From: JANNRW01 sp031401815
GTDB lineage: Bacteria; Desulfobacterota; Desulfuromonadia; Geobacterales; DSM-12255
DNA: 10,437 nt
Assembly (NCBI GenBank): GCA_031401815.1
Contig: JANNRW010000448.1
Span: 1-10,437, forward strand
Reading direction: 5' to 3'
Part shown: positions 1 to 5,376 of the stretch, in pieces
Numbering within the stretch: position 1 is the first letter of the stretch
Layout: each line of letters begins with the position of its first letter
The notes under the pieces: generated by a model
The model's input: only the letters and a program-made list of their open reading frames with translations
Told to the model about the DNA's origin: nothing
Databases searched by the model: none
Position numbers and translations under genes: made by a program

Positions 1-140
1 CCATGTGAGAATCTAATTTTTAACCCAGCGGCGCACCCCTCAGGGGGTGGCCGACTTCGATCGGAATGCCCGGCTGAGATCAATCGGAATAGGTGGCCGA
101 CTTCCGTCGGAATAGGTGGCCGACTTCATCGGAATACGCA
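1..140. mobile_element. Terminal region of an IS21-family element (partial)
   Basis: Near-identical ~21-22 bp copies of GGTGGCCGACTTC-(G)ATCGGAAT occur at 46-67, 92-113 and 115-135, with a decayed copy at 68-90. Arrays of short repeats close to the tip are typical of IS21-family ends, where the IstA transposase binds. The array stops at CGGAATACGCA, so the CA at 139-140 is a plausible element tip. A small hairpin (CACCCC, loop TCAG, GGGGTG) lies at 34-49. No istA or istB coding sequence is visible, so any such genes would be left of the window, or this is a solo remnant. Assignment to IS21 rests on repeat style and family knowledge. Nothing recognisable lies between 141 and 311. Confidence 0.6.
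46..135. repeat. Multiple terminal repeats, ~21 bp units
   Basis: Three well-conserved direct copies (46-67, 92-113, 115-135) and one degenerate copy (68-90) share the core GGTGGCCGACTT and the tail TCGGAAT. The last two are separated by one base. The regular spacing and shared orientation fit transposase binding sites rather than a CRISPR array, because there is no spacer of constant length. Confidence 0.8.
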
Positions 141-311
141 ACCGCCAACTGGTTTACATAAAGCTCCCCATTCTTCCCTTCATGTAGGCATAAAAGCATC
201 TAGCATTGATTTACCCAGTTCTGTATTATGGGTTGATGTTTGACACTAATTGCAAGTTTTTCGATTCTTTTCCATTGGCCATTGCCCTATATTGCCCTGT
301 CAACTCATATC

Positions 312-345
312 AAAAATAAAAGGCTCACAGTATATACCGTAAGCC
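312..345 (-). terminator. Rho-independent terminator of tRNA-Arg
   Basis: On the minus strand, 12 nt after the tRNA 3' end, a self-complementary stretch (GGCTTACGGTAT pairing with ATACTGTGAGCC, two G-T pairs) occupies 322-345. It is followed directly by the T-rich tract TTTTATTTTT (321-312). Position and structure fit an intrinsic terminator for the tRNA transcript. Confidence 0.75.
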
Positions 346-356
346 CTTGTATTATA

Positions 357-433
357 TGGCGCGCCCGGAGAGATTCGAACTCCCGACACCCTGGTTCGAA
401 GCCAGGTACTCTATCCAGCTGAGCTACGGGCGC
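357..433 (-). tRNA. tRNA-Arg (anticodon TCG)
   Basis: The minus strand gives a full 77-nt cloverleaf. The 7-bp acceptor stem is GCGCCCG (433-427) with CGGGCGC (367-361), followed by discriminator G and an encoded CCA end (359-357). The D arm holds TAGCTCAGCTGGATAGAG. The anticodon stem-loop is CCTGG-CTTCGAA-CCAGG, with TCG at positions 34-36 reading CGA and probably other CGN arginine codons after wobble modification. The T arm is GGGAG-TTCGAAT-CTCTC. All stems pair with only G-U exceptions, so the gene appears functional. The IS21-type end lies beyond its 3' side. tRNA 3' ends are common integration sites, but no att duplication is visible here. Confidence 0.97.
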
Positions 434-443
434 TTTTCACGGT

Positions 444-472
444 ACAGTACTATAAATATCCGGCTCTGGCAA
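444..472 (-). promoter_or_regulatory. Sigma-70-type promoter for tRNA-Arg
   Basis: On the minus strand a -35 element TTGCCA (472-467) is followed by 17 nt and the -10 element TACTGT (449-444). Transcription would start near 437, a few bases before the mature tRNA 5' end at 433. The -10 matches the consensus at only three of six positions, but spacing and location fit. Confidence 0.5.
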
Positions 473-482
473 GGAGTTGGCA
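466..482 (+). promoter_or_regulatory. Candidate sigma-54 (-24/-12) promoter for dedA-like gene
   Basis: CTGGCAAGGAGTTGGCA has the invariant GG and GC separated by ten bases. It matches the consensus YTGGCACGrNNNTTGCW at all but two specified positions. Transcription would begin near 494, leaving a ~78-nt leader before the DedA start at 572. It overlaps the -35 element of the divergent tRNA promoter. No enhancer-binding site was recognised. Confidence 0.5.
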
Positions 483-500
483 GCGGATGTGAGCCTTTTT

Positions 501-542
501 CTGGCATTGATGCCGGTTTCAGTGTATAAAACCAGACGTCTG
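501..542 (+). promoter_or_regulatory. Alternative sigma-70-like promoter and palindrome upstream of dedA-like gene
   Basis: TATAAA at 525-530 could be a -10 element, with CTGGCA (501-506, spacing 18) as a weak -35. Just downstream is the perfect 10-bp palindrome CAGACGTCTG (533-542), flanked by AGTGT (521-525) and ACACT (543-547) as an outer inverted pair. A palindrome near the predicted start of transcription would suit an operator. This competes with the sigma-54 candidate at 466-482. Which is used cannot be told from sequence. Confidence 0.3.
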
Positions 543-571
543 ACACTCTTCAGCTAAAGGAATATTACTGC

Positions 572-1171
572 ATGCATGAAATGATTAACTGGCTTTTGAC
601 AACTATCGGCTCAATGGGCTATCCGGGGATATTCATCCTCATGGCTATGGAGAGCTCTGTCATTCCTGTGCCGAGCGAACTAGTCATGCCTCCGGCTGGT
701 TATCTTGCCCATCAGGGGGAGATGAATATCTGGATTGCAATTCTTATGGGGACATTAGGGAGTCTTGCAGGAGCCTATGCAAACTACTTTGCCGCCCACT
801 ATCTGGGGCGTCCGCTGGTGCTCAAATACGGCAAGTATGTCTGGATCACCGAAGAGAAATTTACCAAAGTGGAGAGGTTTTTCCTAAAGCATGGCGAAAT
901 ATCCACCTTTATCGGTCGCCTGCTCCCGGTGATCCGCCACCTGATATCTATCCCGGCAGGCATTGCCGGAATGAATCATCTGCGATTCTCTCTTTATACC
1001 CTGGTCGGTGCCGGGATCTGGTGTACGATTCTGGCATGGATCGGATATTACATCGGAAAAGAGCAGGAGCTTATAATGAAGTATTCTCACCAGGCGATTA
1101 TAGGTGTGTTGCTCTTCAGTGCCATACTTGTTGCTGTCTATGTGTGGAGGCAGCGCAAACAATCACGCTGA
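572..1171 (+). CDS. DedA family (SNARE-associated/VTT domain) membrane protein
   Basis: This 199-residue inner-membrane protein belongs to the DedA/VTT family, whose characterised members act as lipid scramblases or flippases (undecaprenyl phosphate, phosphatidylethanolamine) and support membrane potential. The family hallmarks are visible: Glu27 in the ESS segment, VIPVPSELVMPPAG at residues 30-43, and the second re-entrant region GRLLPVIRHLISIPAG at 115-130 with Arg116, Pro119 and Arg122. Hydrophobic stretches lie near residues 10-25, 52-75, 138-163 and 175-192, with a basic C-terminus (RQRKQSR). The length is usual for the family. AAAGGA at 556-561 lies 10 nt before the chosen ATG; a second in-frame ATG three codons later is possible. 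The gene stands alone and converges on a small membrane peptide gene 28 nt downstream. The exact lipid substrate is unknown. Confidence 0.9.
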   Translation: MHEMINWLLTTIGSMGYPGIFILMAMESSVIPVPSELVMPPAGYLAHQGEMNIWIAILMGTLGSLAGAYANYFAAHYLGRPLVLKYGKYVWITEEKFTKVERFFLKHGEISTFIGRLLPVIRHLISIPAGIAGMNHLRFSLYTLVGAGIWCTILAWIGYYIGKEQELIMKYSHQAIIGVLLFSAILVAVYVWRQRKQSR

Positions 1172-1199
1172 TCCTCTGGAAGTTATTGCTTCACGCGGA

Positions 1200-1292
1200 T
1201 TAATTCTGTTCCTTGTAGGATGAGTAGCAGAAGAACTGGTAAAGAAGTGCTGCGGTTGAAGTGAGAATAATGCTGATGATAATCATTGACAT
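1200..1292 (-). CDS. Small membrane peptide, 30 aa
   Basis: An open frame of 30 codons runs from ATG (1292-1290) to TAA (1202-1200). It is preceded by the strong Shine-Dalgarno stretch AAGGGGG five bases upstream. The product is a single hydrophobic helix (MSMIIISIILTSTAALLYQF, residues 1-20) followed by FCYSS and a polar tail ending YKEQN, the layout of a one-pass membrane peptide. A sigma-54-like site lies at the right distance upstream (1332-1347). I do not recognise the family. Small subunits or regulators of membrane complexes such as KdpF or CcoQ have this shape, but nothing ties it to them. It converges with the DedA-like gene. The call rests on ribosome binding site, promoter and composition together; homology was not checked. 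Confidence 0.6.
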   Translation of the reverse strand: MSMIIISIILTSTAALLYQFFCYSSYKEQN

Positions 1293-1331
1293 ATTAACCC
1301 CCTTATGGCTGCGTTTGTTGTCTCATTAAGA

Positions 1332-1347
1332 TGCGCGATCTGTGCCA
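1332..1347 (-). promoter_or_regulatory. Candidate sigma-54 (-24/-12) promoter for the 30-aa membrane peptide
   Basis: On the minus strand TGGCACAGATCGCGCA contains the full -24 box TGGCAC and a -12 GCA, with GG and GC exactly ten bases apart. The TT expected before the -12 GC is CG-like here, so the match is good but not perfect. Transcription would start around 1321, giving a ~28-nt leader with AAGGGGG before the ATG at 1292. Confidence 0.45.
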
Positions 1348-1542
1348 AATCTGACCTGAAATCTTGAACTTAATGAAAAATAATAACAAGCCGCTTCAGG
1401 GGGAGGGTGTTTATGTTTTATGGGAAGATCATAGTGATTTACATCAAGTAGCTAATAATATTACCTTTTCTCCTCTCGTAAATTAAGATAATAATGCATT
1501 TTACCCGAAATTCCTTCCAAAAAGAGCTGACTTCAAAAAATC

Positions 1543-1676
1543 AATTGTTGAATTAATCCTGCAAACGGCAATTGAAACACTGAGAACACAGAGAAATCGC
1601 TGAGTTATCATAAAAACCGATTGTCATCGGAAATGTGAACAGAATACCTTGATCTTCTAACTAATTGTTGAATTAA
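1543..1676 (+). repeat. Direct repeat of a 14-mer, 120 bp apart
   Basis: AATTGTTGAATTAA occurs exactly at 1543-1556 and 1663-1676. The left copy lies just outside the inverted octamer element and the right copy lies inside it, before its right arm. The repeat is AT-rich, so chance is possible, but an exact 14-mer within 120 bp is unusual. Confidence 0.5.
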
Positions 1677-1706
1677 AGTTATCTCTGTGCCCTCGGTGTC
1701 TCTGTG
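1577..1706. repeat. MITE-like element A with inverted CTCTGTG octamer arms
   Basis: The left arm (1577-1593) has ACACTGAG and ACACAGAG. The right arm (1682-1706) has TCTCTGTG, CCTCGGTG and TCTCTGTG, the same octamer in inverted orientation. The arms enclose ~90 bp of AT-rich DNA. The layout and size match element B at 2766-2907, though the interiors do not look alike. From general knowledge, repeats of this ACAGAGNC type are scattered through many bacterial genomes, Geobacter relatives among them. No transposase is present. Confidence 0.6.
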
Positions 1707-1785
1707 TTGAACAGCTTTTTTCAGGGTAAAATGGTTAGCTTTTCGTGAAATGACCGAAACAGACGAAAATTAACTGACTAATTCG

Positions 1786-2595
1786 TCAAAACAGCGGGTG
1801 TTCAAAAGAAAGGTAGAATAGAGCACCGTATTCCCCTTTCGAAGGGCCAACTCCGATCGGGACTGAAAAGCCGGGTACAATCTGCAAGCCCGACTTGAAG
1901 TTTAAAGCGAAACGCACTCCGGGGTTGATGAAAAAAGTGTTCTCTGTAGTATTTGAGCCATTGACCGGAGATGTTTCTGTGCTGGTTCCAGCTGCTTCAA
2001 GCATCAGGTTGAAATTCTCTGAGGCAAGGTAAATCAGGCTTGCCCCATAGTTGAACCCGCGAACATCTGATTTTGCTCCGGAAGAGTCCTTTGCATGAGG
2101 GGTGTAGGTCGCTCCAAGGTTCCAGTGGGTAACGAACTTGTCTGTGTGCTCCACGCTAAGAGGGATGTTGACCTGATAGCCGAAAGTGTCGGCACCAAGA
2201 TCCTTTTTGTAGTCACCAGTCGGAAGAATGAGTGAAAAGCGGGGCGACAGCGCTATGCTTTCCCGGAAGATAGCCTGATAACGATAATTGAGCAGAATGT
2301 CACCAACTCCGGTCGTATCGCCAACATTCTGGTGTGAAACCGGGATTGTGTAGGAAAACTGATGCATCTGCTTTGGTACAGGCCACTCCTGAGTAAAAGC
2401 ATATTGCCAGTCCCTTGTTTTTTTATTGTACTGAAAGAGTTGAATATGCTGCACAACGCCATCTTCCTGATTGTAAGCCTCTTCCAGCAGGAAAGAGTTG
2501 TCCTGAATTTTTCTTGTCTCTTCAGCTGATCCCTGACTACTCGAGAAGACCAAACCGACAAGCACCAACAAGTGTATTACTTTAATAAGTGACAT
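1786..2595 (-). CDS. Outer-membrane beta-barrel protein, Phenol_MetA_deg/transporter-like
   Basis: The 269-residue product starts with a signal peptide (charged MSLIK, hydrophobic core VIHLLVLVGLVFSSS, probable cleavage after QGSA at residue 24). Alternating beta strands follow and the chain ends in phenylalanine (LSFEHPLF), the usual C-terminal signal for outer-membrane barrels. Segments such as DNSFLLEEAYNQEDGVVQHI, GVGDILLNYRYQ and FSLILPTGDY resemble the family annotated as putative MetA-pathway outer-membrane transporter (PF13557); that name says little about the substrate. GGAGGAGTAA sits directly before the ATG. A strong promoter with an overlapping Fur-type box lies ~90 bp upstream, so expression is probably iron-responsive. 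Octamer repeat elements flank the gene on both sides. Confidence 0.8.
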   Translation of the reverse strand: MSLIKVIHLLVLVGLVFSSSQGSAEETRKIQDNSFLLEEAYNQEDGVVQHIQLFQYNKKTRDWQYAFTQEWPVPKQMHQFSYTIPVSHQNVGDTTGVGDILLNYRYQAIFRESIALSPRFSLILPTGDYKKDLGADTFGYQVNIPLSVEHTDKFVTHWNLGATYTPHAKDSSGAKSDVRGFNYGASLIYLASENFNLMLEAAGTSTETSPVNGSNTTENTFFINPGVRFALNFKSGLQIVPGFSVPIGVGPSKGEYGALFYLSFEHPLF

Positions 2596-2688
2596 TTACT
2601 CCTCCATTATGTTTATTTGCCCGGTTTACGAGCTTAGCCATATATCTGGGTTCGTATGTTTTAACCCGAAATGGCCGCTAATTGAAAT

Positions 2689-2703
2689 TGATAATAGTTA
2701 TCA
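2689..2703. promoter_or_regulatory. Fur box overlapping the -10 of the outer-membrane gene
   Basis: Read on the minus strand, TGATAACTATTATCA differs from the 7-1-7 Fur consensus TGATAATnATTATCA at one position and is a perfect 6-3-6 inverted repeat. It covers the -10 hexamer (2696-2691), where a bound repressor would block RNA polymerase. PerR and Zur boxes differ at the outer positions, so Fur is the best reading. Confidence 0.65.
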
Positions 2704-2719
2704 GTTAGCAGATTGTCAA
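2691..2719 (-). promoter_or_regulatory. Strong sigma-70 promoter of the outer-membrane gene
   Basis: On the minus strand a consensus -35 TTGACA (2719-2714) is separated by 17 bases from -10 TATTAT (2696-2691, five of six). Transcription would start near 2684, leaving an ~89-nt leader before the ATG at 2595. The site lies downstream of octamer element B, so the gene can be transcribed independently of the upstream five-gene operon. Confidence 0.75.
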
Positions 2720-2765
2720 GACCATTTTTTCTGTTCAGAAAAAAAACCTAAATGCGGGAGTTGCG

Positions 2766-2907
2766 CCACAGAGGCACAGAGACACGGAGATAAGCATTAC
2801 AAAGAGTTAGACTATAAAAGCGGTTCTACTAATTCTCACCATTCAGGTTATGCTTTGCATACAAAATAACTCAATGATTTCCTCTGTGCCTCTGTGTCTC
2901 TGTGTTA
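2766..2907. repeat. MITE-like element B with inverted CTCTGTG octamer arms
   Basis: The left arm (2767-2790) is three octamers of the CACAGAGN type. The right arm (2881-2904) is CCTCTGTG, CCTCTGTG, TCTCTGTG. The arms are inverted and enclose ~90 bp of AT-rich sequence. The right arm lies inside the 3' end of the fatty acid hydroxylase gene and encodes its last residues (TETQRHRG). Peptides such as TEAQRHRG or TETQRHRE appear in many database proteins whose ends run into this repeat family. The element has no coding capacity of its own. Confidence 0.7.
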
Positions 2908-3701
2908 AATGCATTTTCTAGAATGAATGGTTGAATGAGAAGTTTTGGAAGGGTCAACTGCGTCGGATCGCGAAACTCCCTGAGACCGATGTTCATTGTG
3001 GTCTGCCCTTGTTCAGGTTCAGGCCGATATGTGCGGCACAGACGATCCCACCAGGGGAGGCAGAAGCCGAAATTGCTGTCTGTTTCGCGCGGGATAACTG
3101 AATGATGGATTCGATGCATGTCAGGGGTTACCAGCGCAAGCCGAAGCCATCGATCCATTGACCCGGGGATCAGAATATTACCGTGATTGAACTGGGATGA
3201 AGCATTCAGCATAATTTCGAAGAGAAGCACCGCCACTGCTGGCGCTCCAATAAGGAGAATGGCCGCCAGTTTTATCCAGGCAGATATGAATATTTCAACA
3301 GGGTGGAAGCGATTGCCGGTCGTAACGTCGATATCAAGGTCGGTGTGATGCATCCGGTGGAGTCGCCAGAGAATCGGCAGGTAATGGAAGAGGATGTGCT
3401 GAAGGTAAATTACAAAGTCGAGAATTAGAACAGCCAGGGCAATCTTGATCCAGTCCGGGATGATGATGATATTTAAGAACCCCCAGCCGCGTTCCTGGGC
3501 AAAAAGCGCCAGACCGACCGGGAGAATCGGCAGCAGCAAACGAACAACGATAGTATCAATTGCGACGAGGGAGAGATTGGCAAACCAGCGCTTTTTCTTG
3601 CTGTCGATTAACTTGCGACGGGGGGCAATAAGCTCCCAGGCAGCTATCGCAGCAAGTACGCCGAAGAAAAACAGAAGACGGATGGTCTGTTCTGCGGCCA
3701 T
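2871..3701 (-). CDS. Fatty acid hydroxylase / sterol desaturase family membrane protein
   Basis: This 276-residue integral membrane protein has the histidine clusters of the di-iron fatty acid hydroxylase superfamily (PF04116): HILFH (102-106), HRMHH (115-119), His133, His173 in FNHGN, and HRIHH (196-200). These ligate two irons for O2-dependent hydroxylation or desaturation of a lipid, with the active site on the cytoplasmic face. Hydrophobic helices precede and separate the clusters. The frame is open back to 3788, but the ATG at 3701 is preferred because GAAGGG precedes it and it begins one base after the upstream stop (TAG-C-ATG). It is the last gene of the ArsR-led operon. Its C-terminal residues NTETQRHRGNH are encoded by an octamer repeat, so the native stop was probably displaced. 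The lipid substrate is unknown. Confidence 0.85.
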   Translation of the reverse strand: MAAEQTIRLLFFFGVLAAIAAWELIAPRRKLIDSKKKRWFANLSLVAIDTIVVRLLLPILPVGLALFAQERGWGFLNIIIIPDWIKIALAVLILDFVIYLQHILFHYLPILWRLHRMHHTDLDIDVTTGNRFHPVEIFISAWIKLAAILLIGAPAVAVLLFEIMLNASSQFNHGNILIPGSMDRWLRLALVTPDMHRIHHSVIPRETDSNFGFCLPWWDRLCRTYRPEPEQGQTTMNIGLREFRDPTQLTLPKLLIQPFILENAFNTETQRHRGNH

Positions 3702-3702
3702 G

Positions 3703-3993
3703 CTATCCCTTCCCCCAAAGCGGATCGTCAGTAAATTGCATCCGGATCCGCTCTTCCGGGCTCTGCTCGTAGAACTCTTCCTCAGCAAATGAGAAGCGGT
3801 AATTGGATATATAGTCGAGCAGAATCCGGTGGGCTTCGTTTATTTTACGGATCATTTCCGGATCACCGGTGTTACCTGTGTCCGGATGATAGCGTTTTAC
3901 CAGTTCCCGATGACGTGCCTTGATCTCTCTTAATGATGCTCGTTCACTTAGACTCAATATCTGAAGCGCATTTTTCAGGGCTGCATAGGTCAT
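3703..3993 (-). CDS. Small J-domain (DnaJ-like) protein
   Basis: The 96-residue product consists of a J domain at about residues 8-62, with the essential HPD tripeptide at 36-38 (VKRYHPDTGN) between helices II and III. A short acidic/aromatic tail (FSFAEEEFYEQSPEERIRM, ending DDPLWGKG) follows. HPD is the part of J proteins that stimulates DnaK ATPase. The Gly/Phe and zinc regions of classical DnaJ are absent, so this is a class III co-chaperone that would deliver a specific client. Its ATG overlaps the methyltransferase stop (ATGA, 3993-3990), and the hydroxylase gene begins one base after its stop. This implies coupled translation and a client within the operon, possibly the membrane hydroxylase (inference). 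Confidence 0.88.
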   Translation of the reverse strand: MTYAALKNALQILSLSERASLREIKARHRELVKRYHPDTGNTGDPEMIRKINEAHRILLDYISNYRFSFAEEEFYEQSPEERIRMQFTDDPLWGKG

Positions 3994-4568
3994 GGCAAAG
4001 GTTTTTTGAAGAGCAATCCGTAGTGATAAGGCGGTAGGTCATAACGATTTCTTTCGTTGAAACTGAATCCGGCTTCTCTCCCCCATGCGATGCACTGCTC
4101 CGGTCTGGGACGAATTTCCATGGCAGGCCCGCGTGGCGTTGTCGGGTCATGGTTCCAGTGAATAACAGCCAGCATGCCGTTTGGCTTGAGTACACGCAAA
4201 GCTTCTTTCATCAAGGCTACCGGCTCTTCATGATGCAGAATGTTAAAGAGCAGGGCAGCATCCATGGAGTTTTCGGGCAGACCAGTCCCCTCAGTCACAA
4301 AATCCCGCAGAATCGCCTTCACATTGGCTATGTCGGCTTCTGCGCATTTCTGCCGGACAACATCCACCAAATCCGGCTCAATATCCAGGGCATGGACTGT
4401 GCCTGTAGCAATTCCGGCAGCAGCCAGGGTAAAGGTTCCATAGCCGCAACCAAATTCCACCAGATCCCTGATTCCGCCACCAAGACCTAAAACTTCCAGA
4501 ACCCTGGTCGGATCGAAAAATCCGATCCACACCTCTTCATCAGGCATGCCGCTGTCACGAACTTTCAT
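3990..4568 (-). CDS. Class I SAM-dependent methyltransferase
   Basis: The 192-residue protein has a Rossmann-type methyltransferase core: motif I VEFGCGYG (37-44), acidic residue after strand 2 in ALDIEPD (60-66, Asp62 or Glu64 for the SAM ribose), ILRDF (86-90), a LLFNILHHEE segment (107-115) and RVLKPNGMLAVIHW (125-138). The pattern resembles small UbiE/Methyltransf_11-type enzymes; the acceptor cannot be read from sequence. No arsenite-methylating cysteine set typical of ArsM is seen, so the ArsR context alone does not make this an arsenic enzyme. The ATG at 4568 lies 14 nt inside the upstream phosphorylase gene and follows AAGGGAGAG. Its stop overlaps the J-domain start by 4 nt. Confidence 0.88.
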   Translation of the reverse strand: MKVRDSGMPDEEVWIGFFDPTRVLEVLGLGGGIRDLVEFGCGYGTFTLAAAGIATGTVHALDIEPDLVDVVRQKCAEADIANVKAILRDFVTEGTGLPENSMDAALLFNILHHEEPVALMKEALRVLKPNGMLAVIHWNHDPTTPRGPAMEIRPRPEQCIAWGREAGFSFNERNRYDLPPYHYGLLFKKPLP

Positions 4569-5376
4569 CGAATCTCTCCCTTACATGTTCAAGGATCGTA
4601 GCAAGAGTAATGGCGCAGACCTTCAGCGCGGACTCATTGCCATCATCCCCCCCCTTTTCAAAATCATCGGATCGTGTAGCCATGGTGTTCGTGATGTGAG
4701 CAAGGCAAATGACCCGTCTATCAAGAGCTTCCGCCATGGTCAGCAAGGCAGCAGCTTCCATTTCAACTGCAATGATTCCTTCTTCTCGCCGCGCTGCAAT
4801 CAGTTCAGATGTCTCCCGAAACGGAGCATCTGTTGTCCAGGAACTACCTTGATTGAATGACAAACCTGCTTCAGTTAACCTGTGTGCAACCGCATCTACG
4901 AGAGACGGCGACGCAAAGGCGAATCGCCTGGGGGGGAGATAGTGGTAACTTGTGCCTTCGTCCCTTAATGCCTTGTCAATCAACAGGAACAAGGGGGGGT
5001 GAAGATTTTCCGCGATAAGCCCAGCTGACGAGATTGTGACAAGTGCCTTACATCCAAGGGCAAAAAGTTCTTCTGCTACGAGCACCGCAAACGACGCGCC
5101 CACCGTGCCGCCGATGATTCCGTATTCAGCGCCGTTGGCATTCCAGAGATAGAGCCGGGTGTGGAAGCAGGGCCATGAAGGTTCCGGCCTGGCTTTGCCG
5201 CTAGCTACCAGAAAATCGACCAGTTCACCGTCAAAATCAAGCAGGCATCCTGCCGGCACAGTCAAAAAAGGCAAGTTCTTCTGTATTCTGGCCGACTCAA
5301 GCATGTTGCCTGGAAGAAAGACCGGCGCGTCACTATGGTTGTGCTCAAAAAGAGGAGAATTATCCTTACCGAACAC
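4555..5376 (-). CDS. Nucleoside phosphorylase-like protein (PNP/UDP family)
   Basis: The product belongs to the purine/uridine phosphorylase superfamily (PF01048). Visible signatures are IIGGTVGASFAVLVAEEL (phosphate/base-binding glycine region, 87-104), an ISSAGLIAE segment (115-123), WTTDAPFRET (180-189) and IIAVEMEAAALLTMA (201-215), whose VEMEAA binds ribose. Such enzymes cleave nucleosides to base and ribose-1-phosphate, but some homologues are hydrolases. The frame extends to a TTG at 5454 and has an ATG at 5418. I favour GTG at 5376 because AGGGGG lies 8 nt upstream and those alternatives lack a ribosome binding site; this overlaps the arsR stop by 11 nt and gives 273 residues. Residue numbers use that start. 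Unusual homopolymers occur in the gene: eight G codon bases at 4654-4647 and seven-base C runs at 4930-4936 and 4993-4999. Confidence 0.82.
   Translation of the reverse strand: MFGKDNSPLFEHNHSDAPVFLPGNMLESARIQKNLPFLTVPAGCLLDFDGELVDFLVASGKARPEPSWPCFHTRLYLWNANGAEYGIIGGTVGASFAVLVAEELFALGCKALVTISSAGLIAENLHPPLFLLIDKALRDEGTSYHYLPPRRFAFASPSLVDAVAHRLTEAGLSFNQGSSWTTDAPFRETSELIAARREEGIIAVEMEAAALLTMAEALDRRVICLAHITNTMATRSDDFEKGGDDGNESALKVCAITLATILEHVRERFDESS

Larger units (their letters stand above)
1293..1785. other. AT-rich intergenic region between two minus-strand genes
   Basis: This stretch of ~490 bases holds the sigma-54-like site, one octamer-repeat element (1577-1706) and two copies of the 14-mer AATTGTTGAATTAA. 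A weak hairpin at 1763-1788 (GACGAA pairing with TTCGTC) overlaps the stop codon of the outer-membrane gene. It lacks a good T-tract, so I do not call it a terminator. A 12-codon plus-strand frame at 1413-1451 follows a purine-rich AGGGGGAGGG, but it is too short to call. Confidence 0.6.

Noticed and set aside
46..135. Possible CRISPR array
   Set aside because: Repeat spacing is irregular, two copies are separated by a single base, there are no unique spacers and no cas genes. An insertion sequence end fits better.
347..529. Plus-strand open frame beginning MARPERFELPTPWFEAR across the tRNA-Arg gene
   Set aside because: It is the antisense translation of the tRNA, a known false-gene pattern, and lacks a ribosome binding site. 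The frame at 240-422 has the same origin.
1413..1451. 12-codon frame after AGGGGGAGGG on the plus strand
   Set aside because: Too short, and no promoter or composition evidence beyond the purine-rich stretch.
2609..2869. 86-codon plus-strand frame containing CATEAQRHGDKH
   Set aside because: It runs through the minus-strand gene's leader, promoter and the left arm of octamer element B. No ribosome binding site precedes the ATG, and the Cys/His content comes from the repeat.
3702..3788. N-terminal extension of the hydroxylase to 3788 (29 extra residues)
   Set aside because: The extension lies inside the J-domain coding sequence, encodes a basic non-membrane stretch unlike the family, and a better start with GAAGGG lies at 3701.
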